DNA of 64,000 nucleotides, from NCBI RefSeq assembly GCF_000002995.4, contig NW_025062479.1, positions 5,573,221 to 5,637,220 on the forward strand, given 5' to 3'. The notes under the pieces are model-generated. The model did not search any database and was not told where the DNA came from. It worked only from the letters and a program-made list of their open reading frames with translations. Below are positions 38,881-55,022 of this stretch, piece after piece. The DNA is from Brugia malayi (lineage: Eukaryota; Nematoda; Chromadorea; Rhabditida; Onchocercidae). Position 1 is the first letter of the stretch; every line of letters starts with the position of its first letter. The position numbers and the translations under genes were made by a program.

Positions 38881-40683
38881 TTACCAACTTATTCGACTAA
38901 TAATGATGTTACTACATTATCGACTGGTAACTATCTATAAATAGAGTAAAAAGGAAATTTGGAACCTCTTCTATGCAAATTCTAGATATACCAAAAAAAA
39001 CCAAGACATCACAGCTCGTTCATCAAGATATGCAACAATCTTAGCTCCACAAATTTTATTATATAACACATCGGGCATTCTTTCACATAAATAAACTGAA
39101 AATAATTTAATTTCTAATTTATCCTAGTTTAATTTTTTTCTAATGTAAATTATAGTTAACTGCCTGGTCAACCAGTAAAGGAATTGCAATGATTCACATA
39201 CTCATTGAGTCCTGAAATTGGCGACATTCGTAGATTTGAAATGCCGAAGGATAAACATCAGCTAATAATGATACCATATGCACTACAAACCATTGAAACA
39301 ATTCAATTCATCTTGTACCGCCGTTTCCATGTCCTCCTATTTAGCTTCACATTTAGCCACTTGATTCTAAAAAAAAACCTTAACTATCGATTTAACTTTA
39401 GTTCTCTTAAATATGTGAATTGCCAATTCCTAAAAACTCATAATGGTTGGCAAATCTCTTGATCAAAATTTTTATGGTCTTGAGTATTCAGTATTTACAC
39501 GAAATGCATACTGCGAGATATTCGGTACATTGGAAGCCATTACTCAGACCCAAACATGAAGAATCTGCAAAATCTAAATTTGTGCTGAAAGCTAATTCAA
39601 ATTCTTATTTGTGAACAAGTAATCAATTTCCTGACATTTTCTGATCCATGCAGAAGGTAATATATGCCTTTAGACATATTCCCAAGTAGTCATATCTAAC
39701 ACTATTCTGATTTAAGTTGGAAACGCTTTATTGTCAAGTTTTAGTCGAAGAAAAGTTTATATTTGTACAAAAGTGTGTTCACTTTCAAATATTCAGTAAG
39801 ATATAAGCACAAAAATATGCACCCAATTCTCTTTTACAGCTACATGCACACAATTTCTCAGTAAATAACTGGAAAATCAAAAATTTCTTGTTTCCTTTTT
39901 TACAAAGCCTATATTCAAAATGTTTTGATTCCTTTTTCAGGATCACAAAAGTTACTTGATGTCTGCACAGTTAATTTATGAACTGTAAATTGTATCCCTG
40001 ATTCACAACACTACTTATGCATAACATTCAGTATTAGCAAATTGAATGATTCAATCTACTGATTGAACTTATCTTTACATTTTGCCTGGTTAATTTATAT
40101 GAATAATGATAATCGTTAGAATAATTACTACTGTTTGATTTATCTATTTAGCAGAATAATTCATTCATATCTCTTTTCATCACTTTATTATATATTAATT
40201 AATACTGATGTTTTTTAATCTTTCATTTGATGCTAAAATATTTCAAAGAAAACTTAGATTTCAGTAATTTTTAAGATACCAAATGATAATAATAAAGTGA
40301 TGAAGAACTGAATCCTAGAGAGATTTGAATCGTATCAACTATGATAAATTCAAGGTGATAATGAAGAAATTGAAAAAAGGAAAAGAAACTGAATTCGCAA
40401 ACTGCAAGAGCATAAAATACAAGAAAACATGGTCAGAAATCAGCTGAACATTCCCAAATTAGGCAAGTTAAGGTTAATGTTAAACTAAGTGATCCTATTT
40501 GGTAGGTTTGCATTACATTTTAATTTAAGTGATATGCTTTACTAGAATTAGTTAAATACCAATATCATCAACGAATATATCACTGGTTCGTTGAACGCTG
40601 TGATATGCTATTTGAATTAATCGGTATAGTATTCAGCTGGAAAAGGTATTCCTGCCTTTCGGAATTTCTATACTGATAGAGCG

Positions 40684-41780
40684 GTGGCGAATTGTCGAAT
40701 ATTGTATGCAGTTATTAAGATGATAGAGCATGGGGATTACGAGATTATATCGCTTTGCAATATGATAATACAACAAATACGAAGTTATCACGTATATTTA
40801 GCATTAAAGGTGTCCGTATCAATCCTGCTGATGTGGTACAGCTTATTGTTGTCAAAACTTTTTATGAAGTTCTGCCGGAAATGAAACTAACCAAAACCAT
40901 GCGTTTGAAATGGTTGTTTATATTCAAGATGAAGGGAAACAAACGGTTCGAGAACATGGAAGAATGGTTTTAATAATTTCTCACTCACCTCAATACCAGT
41001 CAACATTGAAGTTAACATTTTTAAATAACAGCTCGAAATTAGAATTTGAATAATATAATACTGTCTTATAAAGGGCTGGAATGATACGAAAGTGGCATGG
41101 ACTGGTAATTAGCGGAAGCTATTATGGTTAAACTTCTCCTGGACCCAGATTTAGTTTCCACAACTTGCACAAATTTGTTAAGGCTTAAATTTTTGTTTTA
41201 AACAGCAAATAATCACGACCATCGTTATCACAATATTTTGATAAGAGACAATAAGTTGAAGAACTAGTTGCTTCAAAATGTCCTGATAATGATATTGAGG
41301 AATTAGAATCAGCTATCTACAAATCCATATTTCCAGAAACATCAATACATCCAGAAACTATAGCAAGGCATTCGTGGCAAACTATATCAAGTATATATGT
41401 GGTTGAATTTTGTATTTGTGACTTTCCATAAATCCCGATATGAGGATTAGCCGAATGATTACCAACATATGTGTTTCAAATTTGATTGAAACAATATTTC
41501 TCAGTAAGACTTCTTATTGTTGATGAAATCAAAAAATGTGAAGGACTGGCAGAAACTTAAACTACCGGTTGAACTTCTGAAATGTTTAGCTCGTCTGTTT
41601 CTAAGCTGCGGAAAACAAAAAAAATTCAAAATAGCAAATGTTAATACCCATTCAATGTTCAGCCATCTGTGAATCATGCTTAAATTTACGTCGTAATCTG
41701 CACTTTACGAGAGAAATGTTGTTACCAACTCATATGATGTACATTGTTCTAACATCATTATAGCCAGTACTCAAAGTAAC
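40684..41780 (+). pseudogene. Broken plus-strand coding relic, possibly a transposase or lost gene
   Basis: Successive patches read DVVQLIVVKTFYEVLPEM then MRLKWLFIFKMKGNKRF (about 40810-40970), CPDNDIEELESAIYKSIFPE then TIARHSWQTIS (about 41280-41400), and IPIQCSAICESCLNLRRNLH (about 41645-41710). They lie in order on one strand but in different frames with stops between. The CxxC-x-x-LRRNL element recalls zinc-ribbon segments in some DNA transposases, but this is a weak resemblance. No terminal inverted repeats were identified. Confidence 0.25.
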
Positions 41781-43046
41781 GCTTCAGCTCTCATTAGTGG
41801 TAGATTAACGGCATCCGATATCCACACACCAACCATACGTTGGTTTCATTTCTTTTCAAAAATTAGAAGTCCTTATTCAAGGGGAGATAAATATCTACCG
41901 CGCTCATGAACGTTCTTCTGCGCAATTTCGATGATTTTTATTAAGGTTATCACAATCTGGCACCATCATACCACCACGTCATCGACCAAATCAACCTGCG
42001 TATTTCATTAACAGGACTGCTCTATAGATGTACCAGTGAGAAAATCAACGAGAAATCGCAACGGAAACATACTCCAGTAGCATCTACTCTCAATAACCTA
42101 ACTCTTTAATTTTAGTGGCTCTTCGTGATTTTTGCTACATTTTCATTTTGTAGCTGGAAATTTTTTAATACTGCGTGTTCATATTGTGCTTTATGAATTA
42201 TTGAACAGTTACCAGTCCTTAGGTAATTTTATAAAAATCAGGTACAATGTCTTGTGTAATTATGTGTCTAAAACTAAACTGTTTACAACCATAGTTCGCT
42301 AACAACGAAAATTCTTTTAAAAAAGTAACCAGTAGTGGTAGTGTCGAGATCTTCATCGGCAACAGGCCTTTTGAAGAGATAAAATTACTATTAGTCATTC
42401 TTTGGAAGGACCACCTTTGACGTTGTTAAAAAGATAATTTCAACAGCCAGATATAAGCAGCTTAGAGGTCTTTTATCAAAACTCGCTTTAGTCACCAACA
42501 TATGAGGAATTTTCATATGACTTCTAAATTTACTCCTTATATCACAGACCAATTTCCCATCTCATCTATAACAGCATCACAAAATCGAATTGAGGTATTA
42601 CTAGTTTAGCACAGCTGAGATATAGTCAGAAAACTGACCACATGCAGATTTAATAATGCATTCAATTCGTCACATCTGTATATACTTTTATATATTACGC
42701 TATTAAACACAAACTCCGCTGGAGTTTCAACATATATTAGCTTTAATAGTGTCAGGTTTTAATTTTCTCAAATTTTCCCGAGAAAAAAAACAGTGCATGT
42801 CCGGACAAAGATCCGCAAATATTTCATTTCATACTAAAGTGCACTGAAGTATTACGATTTGTTTTTAGCTTAAGAGAAATTTGGATATTTCAATTTGGAC
42901 AGCAAAAATTTCTCTGTTCGCATAGAACAAAAGTGTATGATATTAAATGTGTAAAATACAAATACCAATAAGACATGCGACAATAAGTCGCACAAGGATG
43001 TCGAAAGATGCCCAGCAATGGTAATGCTGTAACAGGAGTAACTTAC

Positions 43047-43175
43047 CTTTGATGAACTCCCAAACCGGGATCACTTCTAAAAACCTTAATAAACAGACAA
43101 ATCTGTGATGAAAATTAGCTCGTATATCATTTCGGGTAATATTGTTAGCCAGTCGAAATTCCGCACTCGTAAACA
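43047..43175 (-). other. Orphan exon candidate with strong splice sites
   Basis: The segment is bounded by GCTAATTTCAG upstream and AAAG/GTAAGT downstream on the minus strand and is open throughout. It reads FTSAEFRLANNITRNDIRAN, then FHHRFVCLLRFLEVIPVWEF. I recognise no family and found no firm partner exon. It could belong to the gene at 36776-38079 or to another gene. Confidence 0.35.
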
Positions 43176-44536
43176 CTGAAATTAGCAACTGAAATCTACC
43201 GAAAAATCTGACCTCGGCACGGAATCATGTGAAAGCACTCAAATGCAGTGGCGGTCTCAGAAACGACAGAAAGAATCAAGCGAAAAAAAAAATGGTGGAA
43301 TGAAAAAATTATTTGAGAATAAGTTAGCTAATGATCAACGCAAACAAACCTGATCCGCACCCTTCCTTATGTGAACGGCAAAACTAAAAAAACGCGCTGT
43401 TCCAGAATATCAGCATGTTTATAGTAACAAAGTGTTTGCTCAAAATAACAGCAGAATTCAAATCAAACAAGTATGGTAGTGAAATGTCATTCAGAAAGAC
43501 CATGAAAAAATGTACGTGGAAATACAAATATATTAATAGATTTTCGAAATATAAGACGTTCCAAAATCTCATTTGAATTCAATTTTAGCCAGCATAACAA
43601 TAAAAGCAAACTTCATAATTAACGATGTCCGTAAGCAGACAGAAATTCACCTTGCCGCCACACAGATTTGTTGTTGGTCAAGCAAATTATTAGCAACAGG
43701 GTAAATCCGTACATAGACCGGATAATGAAATATGAAAATCAGTAGGCATTTCCAATCTTTTTTTTTTCGAAAGTAAAGAATTTCAAAATATTCTTGCTAA
43801 AAGATATTACGGTCATTTAGAACCGAAATTCTGTTAAAAAATATAACAGTATGAATAGTACTAATTGTGCAAGAATTATTAACAATCACATGAATTTACG
43901 AATGAATGAGTAAATGAATAGGTATCGGTAAAAACAACGTAGCAATATTCACAGTAATTCATTTTTGAAACTTTAACTTTATAGTTGGAATTGGATAGGG
44001 AAACTTGCTGCAAAAAAAATTAATACATGCTATCAAACAATCATCAGGATGACTACATAGCTAATTAATAGTTATGTTTACTAATAATCCTCTCCATTTC
44101 TCGCATTAAATCTTGAAACAAAAATGCTATTTCTAAAATAGCACTATCATGAAAACCGTGGATCAAAACTGAAAAAGAATAATCTTAAGAAAACTCTACT
44201 TAAAATATCCAACACATAAATGCAATAATAGGTTAAATGAATCATACAGAAAAGTTACTTTTAAAGGATCATTACTTATGGAACTGTTTCAACAACCAAA
44301 TTTGCTTACTCATGTATATCTATGAGCTCATTATTAAATTAATAACTCCACAGAAAAAAGTAATTAACTTTCCTTAAGAAATGAAAACACTCAACATAAG
44401 AACTTACCAAAATAGAAATGTAGAAATGAAGAGAAAGCTGAAATAATTACAGCGTTGTACGCAATAAACCAAGGAAAAGTTTCACAGCTAAACAGTTATA
44501 GGTGTCGAGAAAGTAGCACAGAATACAGCTGGTGAA

Positions 44537-47228
44537 TTACCCCCCATTAGGAGTATCAGGGGATGCCTTTAGGGCCAATGCAAATAACAGATGACCACAT
44601 TCAGGTGTCAATAAAGTTATGTTGCGTGCGCAAGCCTGAATTAATCGATCAGCCATATTACTAGCAGCAAAAACATATAATACACCGCTGGGTACAGTTA
44701 CAACACCGGCAGCATCTTTCTCGGAAAGATAATTAACCAGTGGCCGAATAGGTTTATCACACGCTACAGCAACCATTAAGCTAAGTTGTTTCTTTGATGA
44801 ATGAATTAACCGCTCCTCAAGTGCCTCCTGACTAATCAATGGCAACCGTTGAGTAATGTGCAGTCTCAGTGCACTACCATCTGTCGGATCACGAAGTAAT
44901 TTCTGAAGCAAATGTTCTGTTCCAGAGATACGATGCAAACGAATCGCGTATTCAGTTTTTTTCAGGATAATGAAACCTTGCCACGTTGGTGCAATTCTTC
45001 GTTCTAGCTCATCAATAGTGTCGATTTCACCATCAGATGGTGTACTTGGACTTTCAGGTGGCGTACGTGGACCCTTGTTGCGCTTTCTCGACCCGGCAGA
45101 CATGCTTCGTCGTCTTTTACGGTCTTCTTTTTGGTCATCTCTAAAAAGAAGAGACTCTATATACAAATATTTTTCCATAATTATAAAACTTCACTTATAA
45201 TTATCTAAGGATTGGAACAAAGGAACACAGGAAATAATGAACTTGGCAAAGTCAACGATGATGCATCTATCTCTACCACCCAGTGGAAAACCTTTCATGG
45301 CACGACAAGCATCCATTGCTGCATTCTGATCAGTAAACCGTATATACGCGAAGTCAGCGCCTTCTTCATAGTCCAGCCGATCAATAAGTCCATATCGATC
45401 AAATTCCTGTAAACTAGAAACAGTCTACAATTTCTTTTGAAACTATTTCATAGTTAAAGTTTGCAATCACTTGTGAAACTCGAATATCCAAAGAAAAATA
45501 TATTACAATACCAAAGCGTGGTTTGAGCATCCATATACATCCCGTTATACTTCGAAGCAAAAAATAAACCTAATTAGAAAATCACCTAGAATAATACACT
45601 GAAAATCGAAAAAACTGCCTTAGCCAAATATTCTGCAGATGTCCACGGTCCTAATCCACCAATCCATAAACGATTTGATGGCTGTGATTTCCCGTATCCG
45701 ATTTTACAACGGGTTGTTCCTGGCCGTATTGGACGGTCATGTTCATTGGCTTTTGCATTCATGGACTGTTCCAAAGTCTATGAAAACACAAAAGTGATGA
45801 CAGCATAATTAATATAACTGTCTCATCATTGAGAGAAATATAATACTATGAAGATTATGTTTCTCGCGAAAATCCACCTGGAAAAGTACGAAAGCATATG
45901 CAGCATTAGTTTCTGGAGGTGTTTTGATATCAACATCTTCAACTTTTCCATACTTTTCGAAAACACGACGAATTTCTGACTCCCGTATATCTGCTGGCAT
46001 ATTTCCCACAAAAAGTGTTCTTGTTGCATCACTGTCATCTTCTTTCAAATTCCATGTTCCTCCCTCCTCACGACGTCTGTTGGGAGATTTTCTAAAGCAA
46101 CATTTCTTTACACATTAGTTCACTTTTTGCAAACAACGCCTCTGTGAAGTGGAATTACCTTCTTAGGGGATCCTTTCGTTCACGCTCCCGTTCAGCTTGC
46201 AGTGCTCGATTATATCGATCGGGAATATACTTTCCTTCTTGATCTCTGATGATGCCTGCGGGATCAAGATGAAGTCGCTTTCCAAGTAATTTCTGCAACC
46301 TTGGTAACATCGTATGCCGAATTGTTCGCGCCGCCTCTGGGCGTTCAAAATTTACGTAAGCAAGACGTTGCTCATCGCCAGGGTTGCGCACTATTTTTAT
46401 CTGAAAATTAATTTGCATTTCAAGGAAAGAAGAAAACGAAAAAAAAACGGCAGCTGTGTTCGACCTATACGAGCGCATATGCAAATACCAAACAATAAAG
46501 GTCTCATTCAGTTGAATTTCCTAAAGTTAAAGAAGCAAACACAAATATAATATCTGAAAGACGATCACCTCAAATGGAGCATATCGACGAAATTCACGCT
46601 CCAGAATATCTTTAATTTCGTCCTTCGTAATCTTGTTGTCAAAATGCGAAAAGCGAAGATTCATATATTCTTCCGGGGAGTGACTACCAAAGCGATCTCT
46701 AAATCAAGGAGAAAAGCAAAATGTATGTAATATAGCTGACTTGCAACATTAATTTTATATTGAAAACATTTGTCGAGGACTGAAATAAAACTAAATGTTG
46801 TCGAGATAGTACTGTGAGAAAAGTACATTTAAAAGTACTTGGTACATATAAAAGGATTCTAGTGTTTATCATGAGTTTGGGGCGAACGTCCAAGATAAAG
46901 TGAATGCATATTAGTCCTATTGGTTACAATGTATTCCCGTAAATGGAAATCAAATCTGATATGATGGATGAGGAAATCGATTGGAGTTATGTATAGGGAA
47001 GTGATCATCACTTCATCGTAGAAGTCTAGCACACCTGTTTTTTGTCCACCCCTTAACATTAAAAATCATTTTTAACCTGTAAAAAGAGGATAGATTGGCA
47101 TCTGGATCACTGCTATTTTCACGTCGGAACGATAGGCGTTGAACAGGCCTGGACTGCCTACCGTTAGCATTATACGCTGTACCGCGTTGGTTACGCCCAT
47201 CACGCCCACCAGCATACCTTGTTCCCAT
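44537..47228 (-). CDS. RBM15: Spen-family RNA-binding protein, Spenito/RBM15 type (3 RRM + SPOC)
   Basis: A nuclear RNA-binding adaptor. The N-terminus is basic and low-complexity (MGTRYAGGRDGRNQRG). RRM1 starts YMNLRFSHFDNKITKDEIKD and continues RLAYVNFERPEAARTI. RRM2 reads TRTLFVGNMPADIRESEIRR then AAYAFVLFQ. RRM3 reads NRLWIGGLGPWTSAEYLAKA then ADFAYIRFTDQNAAMDACRA. A KRRRSMSAGSRKRNKGPRTP linker leads to the SPOC domain at the C-terminus (WQGFIILKKTEYAIRLHRI, ending LKASPDTPNGG). The order three RRMs then SPOC, without the long Spen/SHARP insert, defines the RBM15/Spenito subgroup. In flies and mammals these bind the m6A writer complex; whether that role holds in this worm is unknown. TTTTGCAG lies 5 bp before the ATG, consistent with either an upstream exon or a spliced-leader acceptor. 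Length is roughly 600 residues. Confidence 0.93.
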
Positions 47229-48582
47229 ATCTGCAAAATACTATTTAAAGCTTAGAAAACAAGTAAGCGAGGAAAAGAGTACACTTTCGAAAAACATGGG
47301 AACGTTTTTTCATTGCGAGACAGGGGTTAGTCGGGAGGTAACAGCCACCTTTTATTTGAGCTTTTTAATTCAGAGAGCCTTTTCTTCCTCCTGCCTCTGG
47401 ACCACTCTATCAATCTTCTTACCAACATGAAATGAAAGTGATAAAAAGACTACCTTGCAACCACAAGGCCTTCCCACTCACTGTACTACTACTAATTTCT
47501 CAACATTCCTATACTAATTAATGCTATTTCGCTTCCAACTTTCTTATTACTCCTGGTATCTCTTTAGCAGCACTACTCCTTTTTTGATTCCAGTGTGTGA
47601 CTGAATAAGGACATACAGAAACTAGCAGCGCTCTCACCCCCTTAAAGACATATAATTCGGCAGTCCCTGCTTCTCCCCCTCCCTTACCCAGAACATCCAA
47701 TCAAACCACGTCCAAAACTACCTTGTATCACACCGTATGGTTGAGTGCCTGTTTTGCAATACACATTCCAACTAATCCCTGAAAATGCTTAGTTCAGTCC
47801 ATCTGGAGTTGAGTGATTTTATATTATTCTTATTATTGCTTCTTTATGCATCTGGAATTAGGGATCCTATCGAAATTCAAAACTCAGGGTACAAGGCACG
47901 AACTGATGGCCAATTTTGCAAGGTAACTGTTCTAAGCATGCTCTGCATTTTATTGCAGGAAAAGTCTTTAGATCGAATTTCTCCATTGGGAACTTGAAAA
48001 TGGCAGCAACTAGGAACTTTTGGCTTTTTTCATTTCCTAATTTCGGCTTGGGTCATTAAGTTTCGTATTTATCTTTGCATCTTCTCAGTTATCCTTTCCT
48101 TCACATAATTACTGAAGTTGAATGGGTTCAGATTGCCTTAATAGCATAGGAAGTGTTTTAAAATGCATGCCATTGCCATTGCAAAAATTTCTAGTCATCT
48201 AAAAGGTTTTCAAAAGTATTGAACAGAATATCTGCCTGGTTAAGTTTCTTTATAAAAATGCCCACAGCAGTGCCATTTACAATAATAGATATGTTAACAA
48301 ATTCAATAACTAAATAAGTTGCAAAAGTCATTCTCAGCAAAATCTTAATTCAGTTATGACCTCTCTTATGTATTGCTGTAAATCCTTAATTTTCTTTCTT
48401 CTGTTTCATCCTCTTTTCTTCTCCACGAAAAACTTTTATTTTGCACAAATTTTATCGGAACACAATGGAAATAATCTATAAATGATTTCTACATTAGAAA
48501 AGTCTTGCAGATGGCGTTATCAGGAAAAAATGACTGAGAATGGGGAATAAAATTTGAGAAAAGAAACATTATAACGAATTCA
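47229..48582. other. Intergenic region between RBM15-like and homeobox genes
   Basis: About 1.35 kb. It holds the 5' flank of the spen-family gene, with a TTTTGCAG acceptor just before its ATG (about 47232). One plus-strand frame (47785-47997) starts with a hydrophobic stretch (FILFLLLLLYASG), but nothing else supports a gene. Confidence 0.45.
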
Positions 48583-49829
<1,247 letters not shown>

Positions 49830-52430
49830 TCGGAAATTAGGTGCTGATATTGAATTATTATCTAGATTCACTACATTCAACTCGGATTTTTTGGATGAGC
49901 GAAATTCCGGATGAGGAGTATGCTAGCAGTGAGGTTATCGAACCGTTTTGGATTTTGTTAACTGTTGTTTGATGATGCATGGCCATTAATGGGGGATTCG
50001 ATGATTCAAATCATTGAATTCAATTGATGCGAGTGTTGGGAGACGCGTCTTATGTCTTTAAAAGATTCTCACGCGGCTAATTTTTACCTTGAAATGACTT
50101 TCTAGTCCTCTTGTCCACATGAGGAAAGAGTATGTGAGAGAGAGAAAGACAGAAAGGAATTCTAATGGGTTCAGAGACGATACGAATAGATGTTACGGTA
50201 CTGAAGTGTATTTACATAGCCAATCAGTAGTGCTCATTTTCTAGGAATTCTGAATAAAGAAATTGGAAAGTGAGAAGCGAAGAGGAAGAAAAAGGAGAAA
50301 TGGATTACATTACAAACTTAAATGCGCCTTTGCTTGAGTGAGTAGAACTTACTGCATTTCAAACCTTTGTATTATTTTCCATTATCCCTCAAGCCGTCTT
50401 TGATGTAAACAGAATTGATCCATTGAAGTGATATAAATCAATTCCGTTAATCTACCAATGAGAATGCCTAGTTGCCTACAACAATCACTGTCTTTCATAC
50501 TTGGCATATTTTTTCGAAATTCCTATTTCTGAATTTCCCCGCCCTCCCTCCACCAGCACTTATCCTTAATTTGAAAAATAAGTTCCAAACAAATTGCATA
50601 AATAGTTTCTTAATTCCAACTAATAATTATCTACATTCAACTACTCTGCAAACAGCTGCTTTGTAATTTCACTTGAAAAAAAAGTGATATTGGCATAAAC
50701 TGTTAAAATAATTTCCCATAATAAACACTGGATTTCTTGAAGTGGTGCTTCAATGTAGTATGTTTTAATATTACTATCAATCAATCAATTACTATTAACT
50801 ATATCCTAGTAACAGCAATAAGTGAGGATATAGCACAAATCTTTTTAACCAGTTAAGCAATGAAATTTGTTTTGTAAAATTAAATGTCTTGAAAACAATT
50901 TAGAATGTTAGCAGGTCAGTTTATGCAAGTAGATGGTTCTCTAATGGTCAGTGTGAATTCAACTGTGAATAACAGTATGAGCAACAGAAAAATGGATAAA
51001 ACTTTACTGTTATAAATTCAATATTCTTAGTGAAATAACTGTTAGTCTTGACACTTTCACTTTTAGAACTTTTGGATGGTAAACGAACCATGAATCAGAG
51101 AATATAGGATCAATTTCCAGAGCTTTCAATATTGTGCACTAGTTCAATTTGAAAGGCATTGACTTGATTACTGAAACAGTTCAAATCAGTAACTTGAGCA
51201 TACGAAATACCAACAATTTGAACGAGCGATAAGCTTACTGAACAATATCTAACCTGTTCGTGCTCAACAATATCAAATAATAATCTCAATTTAGCAGTTC
51301 TTATATTTGATTACTTCATGGAATTTGTCTCCATCTTATTTATATTAAATTTCGCGAAACATGTCCATCACATGTCTTAAACCATTTTTAATTTCTCTTT
51401 CTTGTTCTCCTCATATTTTGATTTGTCGAATCATGTGGTCTTTTAACGATAAATTTCTCACAAATAGTTGCACCTCCAATAGACTTTCTAAAGATCACGG
51501 CCATGATTATTAATACCAGCAGATTTTTCGCGTTAGAAAATGAATATTGTGCTTTTATAATTGAAATAAACATAAACACATTTCGAGAAATTAGTTGCTA
51601 AAAATCTATAAAATTAATGATCAACCATATTTCCTTCTCTAAGGTATATGAAATGCGTTGATGAATGCACCCCAGTACTTTTTACTAGAGCAACAAACCA
51701 TAACCACTTTAAAAAAACCAATACTTAGAAGAAATTAATTTCAAAAAAATTACAAACAAATCATACATCTACATGGCATGAACGTGCGAAGAATGTGGAT
51801 ATTACAATCTTTTAAGCGAAGCATGTGACAGAAGGATATGTACCTGCGTGATCGTCTTACAGTTTCAGTGCTGAAACTGTTGTACTCATTTTACACAATT
51901 TTTCACTTACTACCACAAAGAAGAAACTGAAAATATACTTTCTTTCTTACTTATAAAAATTATTATTCTGAATGGAAAGAAGCATATTCAATTCAATGTC
52001 ATCAATTCTTTTTCGGAAAATTTCTTGTTGATGAATTATCAATCAATATAATCTACGGAGTGGTATCTGTCGTGAAACTCAAAATAAATTATAACAAATA
52101 TGGCTAAATAACCAAAAAAACTTGTGTTGGAAAATTTCACCCAAATGATTCACCACACAAAATACGACTAATTAAATGTTACCATGGTCAACATGATGAA
52201 TTTTCTATCTTTTTTTTGTTTATCACGAATCTTTTAACTAAATTCTCATCTTTATCACAACCATGCTTATCTTTAATGTTCAAACCAAACCACATGCAAT
52301 GTCTCTGATCTGATAATCAATCGTATTTCAATTGTTATGCTAATCAAATCTTCCTTAACACAGTTTTCTTTGTTGATCACAAGCACATTTCCTGCCCATT
52401 TTAATTGAATTTTATATGCAACAGGATTTT
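49830..52430. other. Homeobox gene 5' flank and AT-rich region
   Basis: About 2.6 kb upstream of the homeobox gene. It is probably its promoter and possibly a first exon. I recognise no other gene, repeat or RNA. It runs directly into the TCTA satellite. Confidence 0.4.
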
Positions 52431-54556
<2,126 letters not shown>

Positions 54557-55022
54557 TTGAGAAGACCTAAAGTCTCGGCTCAGAAGCTGAAACAGTAAGT
54601 TCGCATATATTTTTTAAATAACTTGAATCAGCGATAATCTCCCTCTTAATAAAATAAATATTAACCTCAACCATATCATTTTTGCAAAGTACCTCCTTTT
54701 CGGCTCTACAAATTACTCCAATCCGATATTATTTCGTGACAGTATCCCAGCAAAGTATCTTTCGCAGTAATTTTCATTTACAACACAAAGAATATTCGTA
54801 ATAAATCACAGAGATAATGGATAAATTCTAGAAAAATCCGTTATACTATGGAAAGAGGTAACGAATATAAAGCAATAAAAATAGACTAACAACACATCAG
54901 TGTTATACAATTCGACGGTATTCCAAAATCACTATAAATTTACTAACAAGGTATCCTGTAGTGCAGCGAATTTTGATCATAATTAAACAGAGCACACTGA
55001 CAAACATCATAGAATTTAAGGA
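54557..55022. other. Unique DNA between satellite and RRP8 gene
   Basis: About 470 bp of AT-rich sequence that probably includes the RRP8 3' UTR. Nothing else was seen. Confidence 0.5.

Larger units (their letters stand above)
38881..44536. other. Gene-poor region with decayed coding-like patches
   Basis: About 5.7 kb with no complete gene. The plus strand at 40.7-41.8 kb has several coding-like patches broken by stops and frame changes, and the minus strand has one well-bounded exon candidate at 43047-43175; both have their own entries. The remainder is AT-rich and featureless on reading. Confidence 0.4.

Noticed and set aside
47785..47997. Plus-strand frame beginning with a hydrophobic leader
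   Set aside because: The leader is leucine-rich by chance T-content. There is no splice partner, no conserved domain and no promoter evidence.
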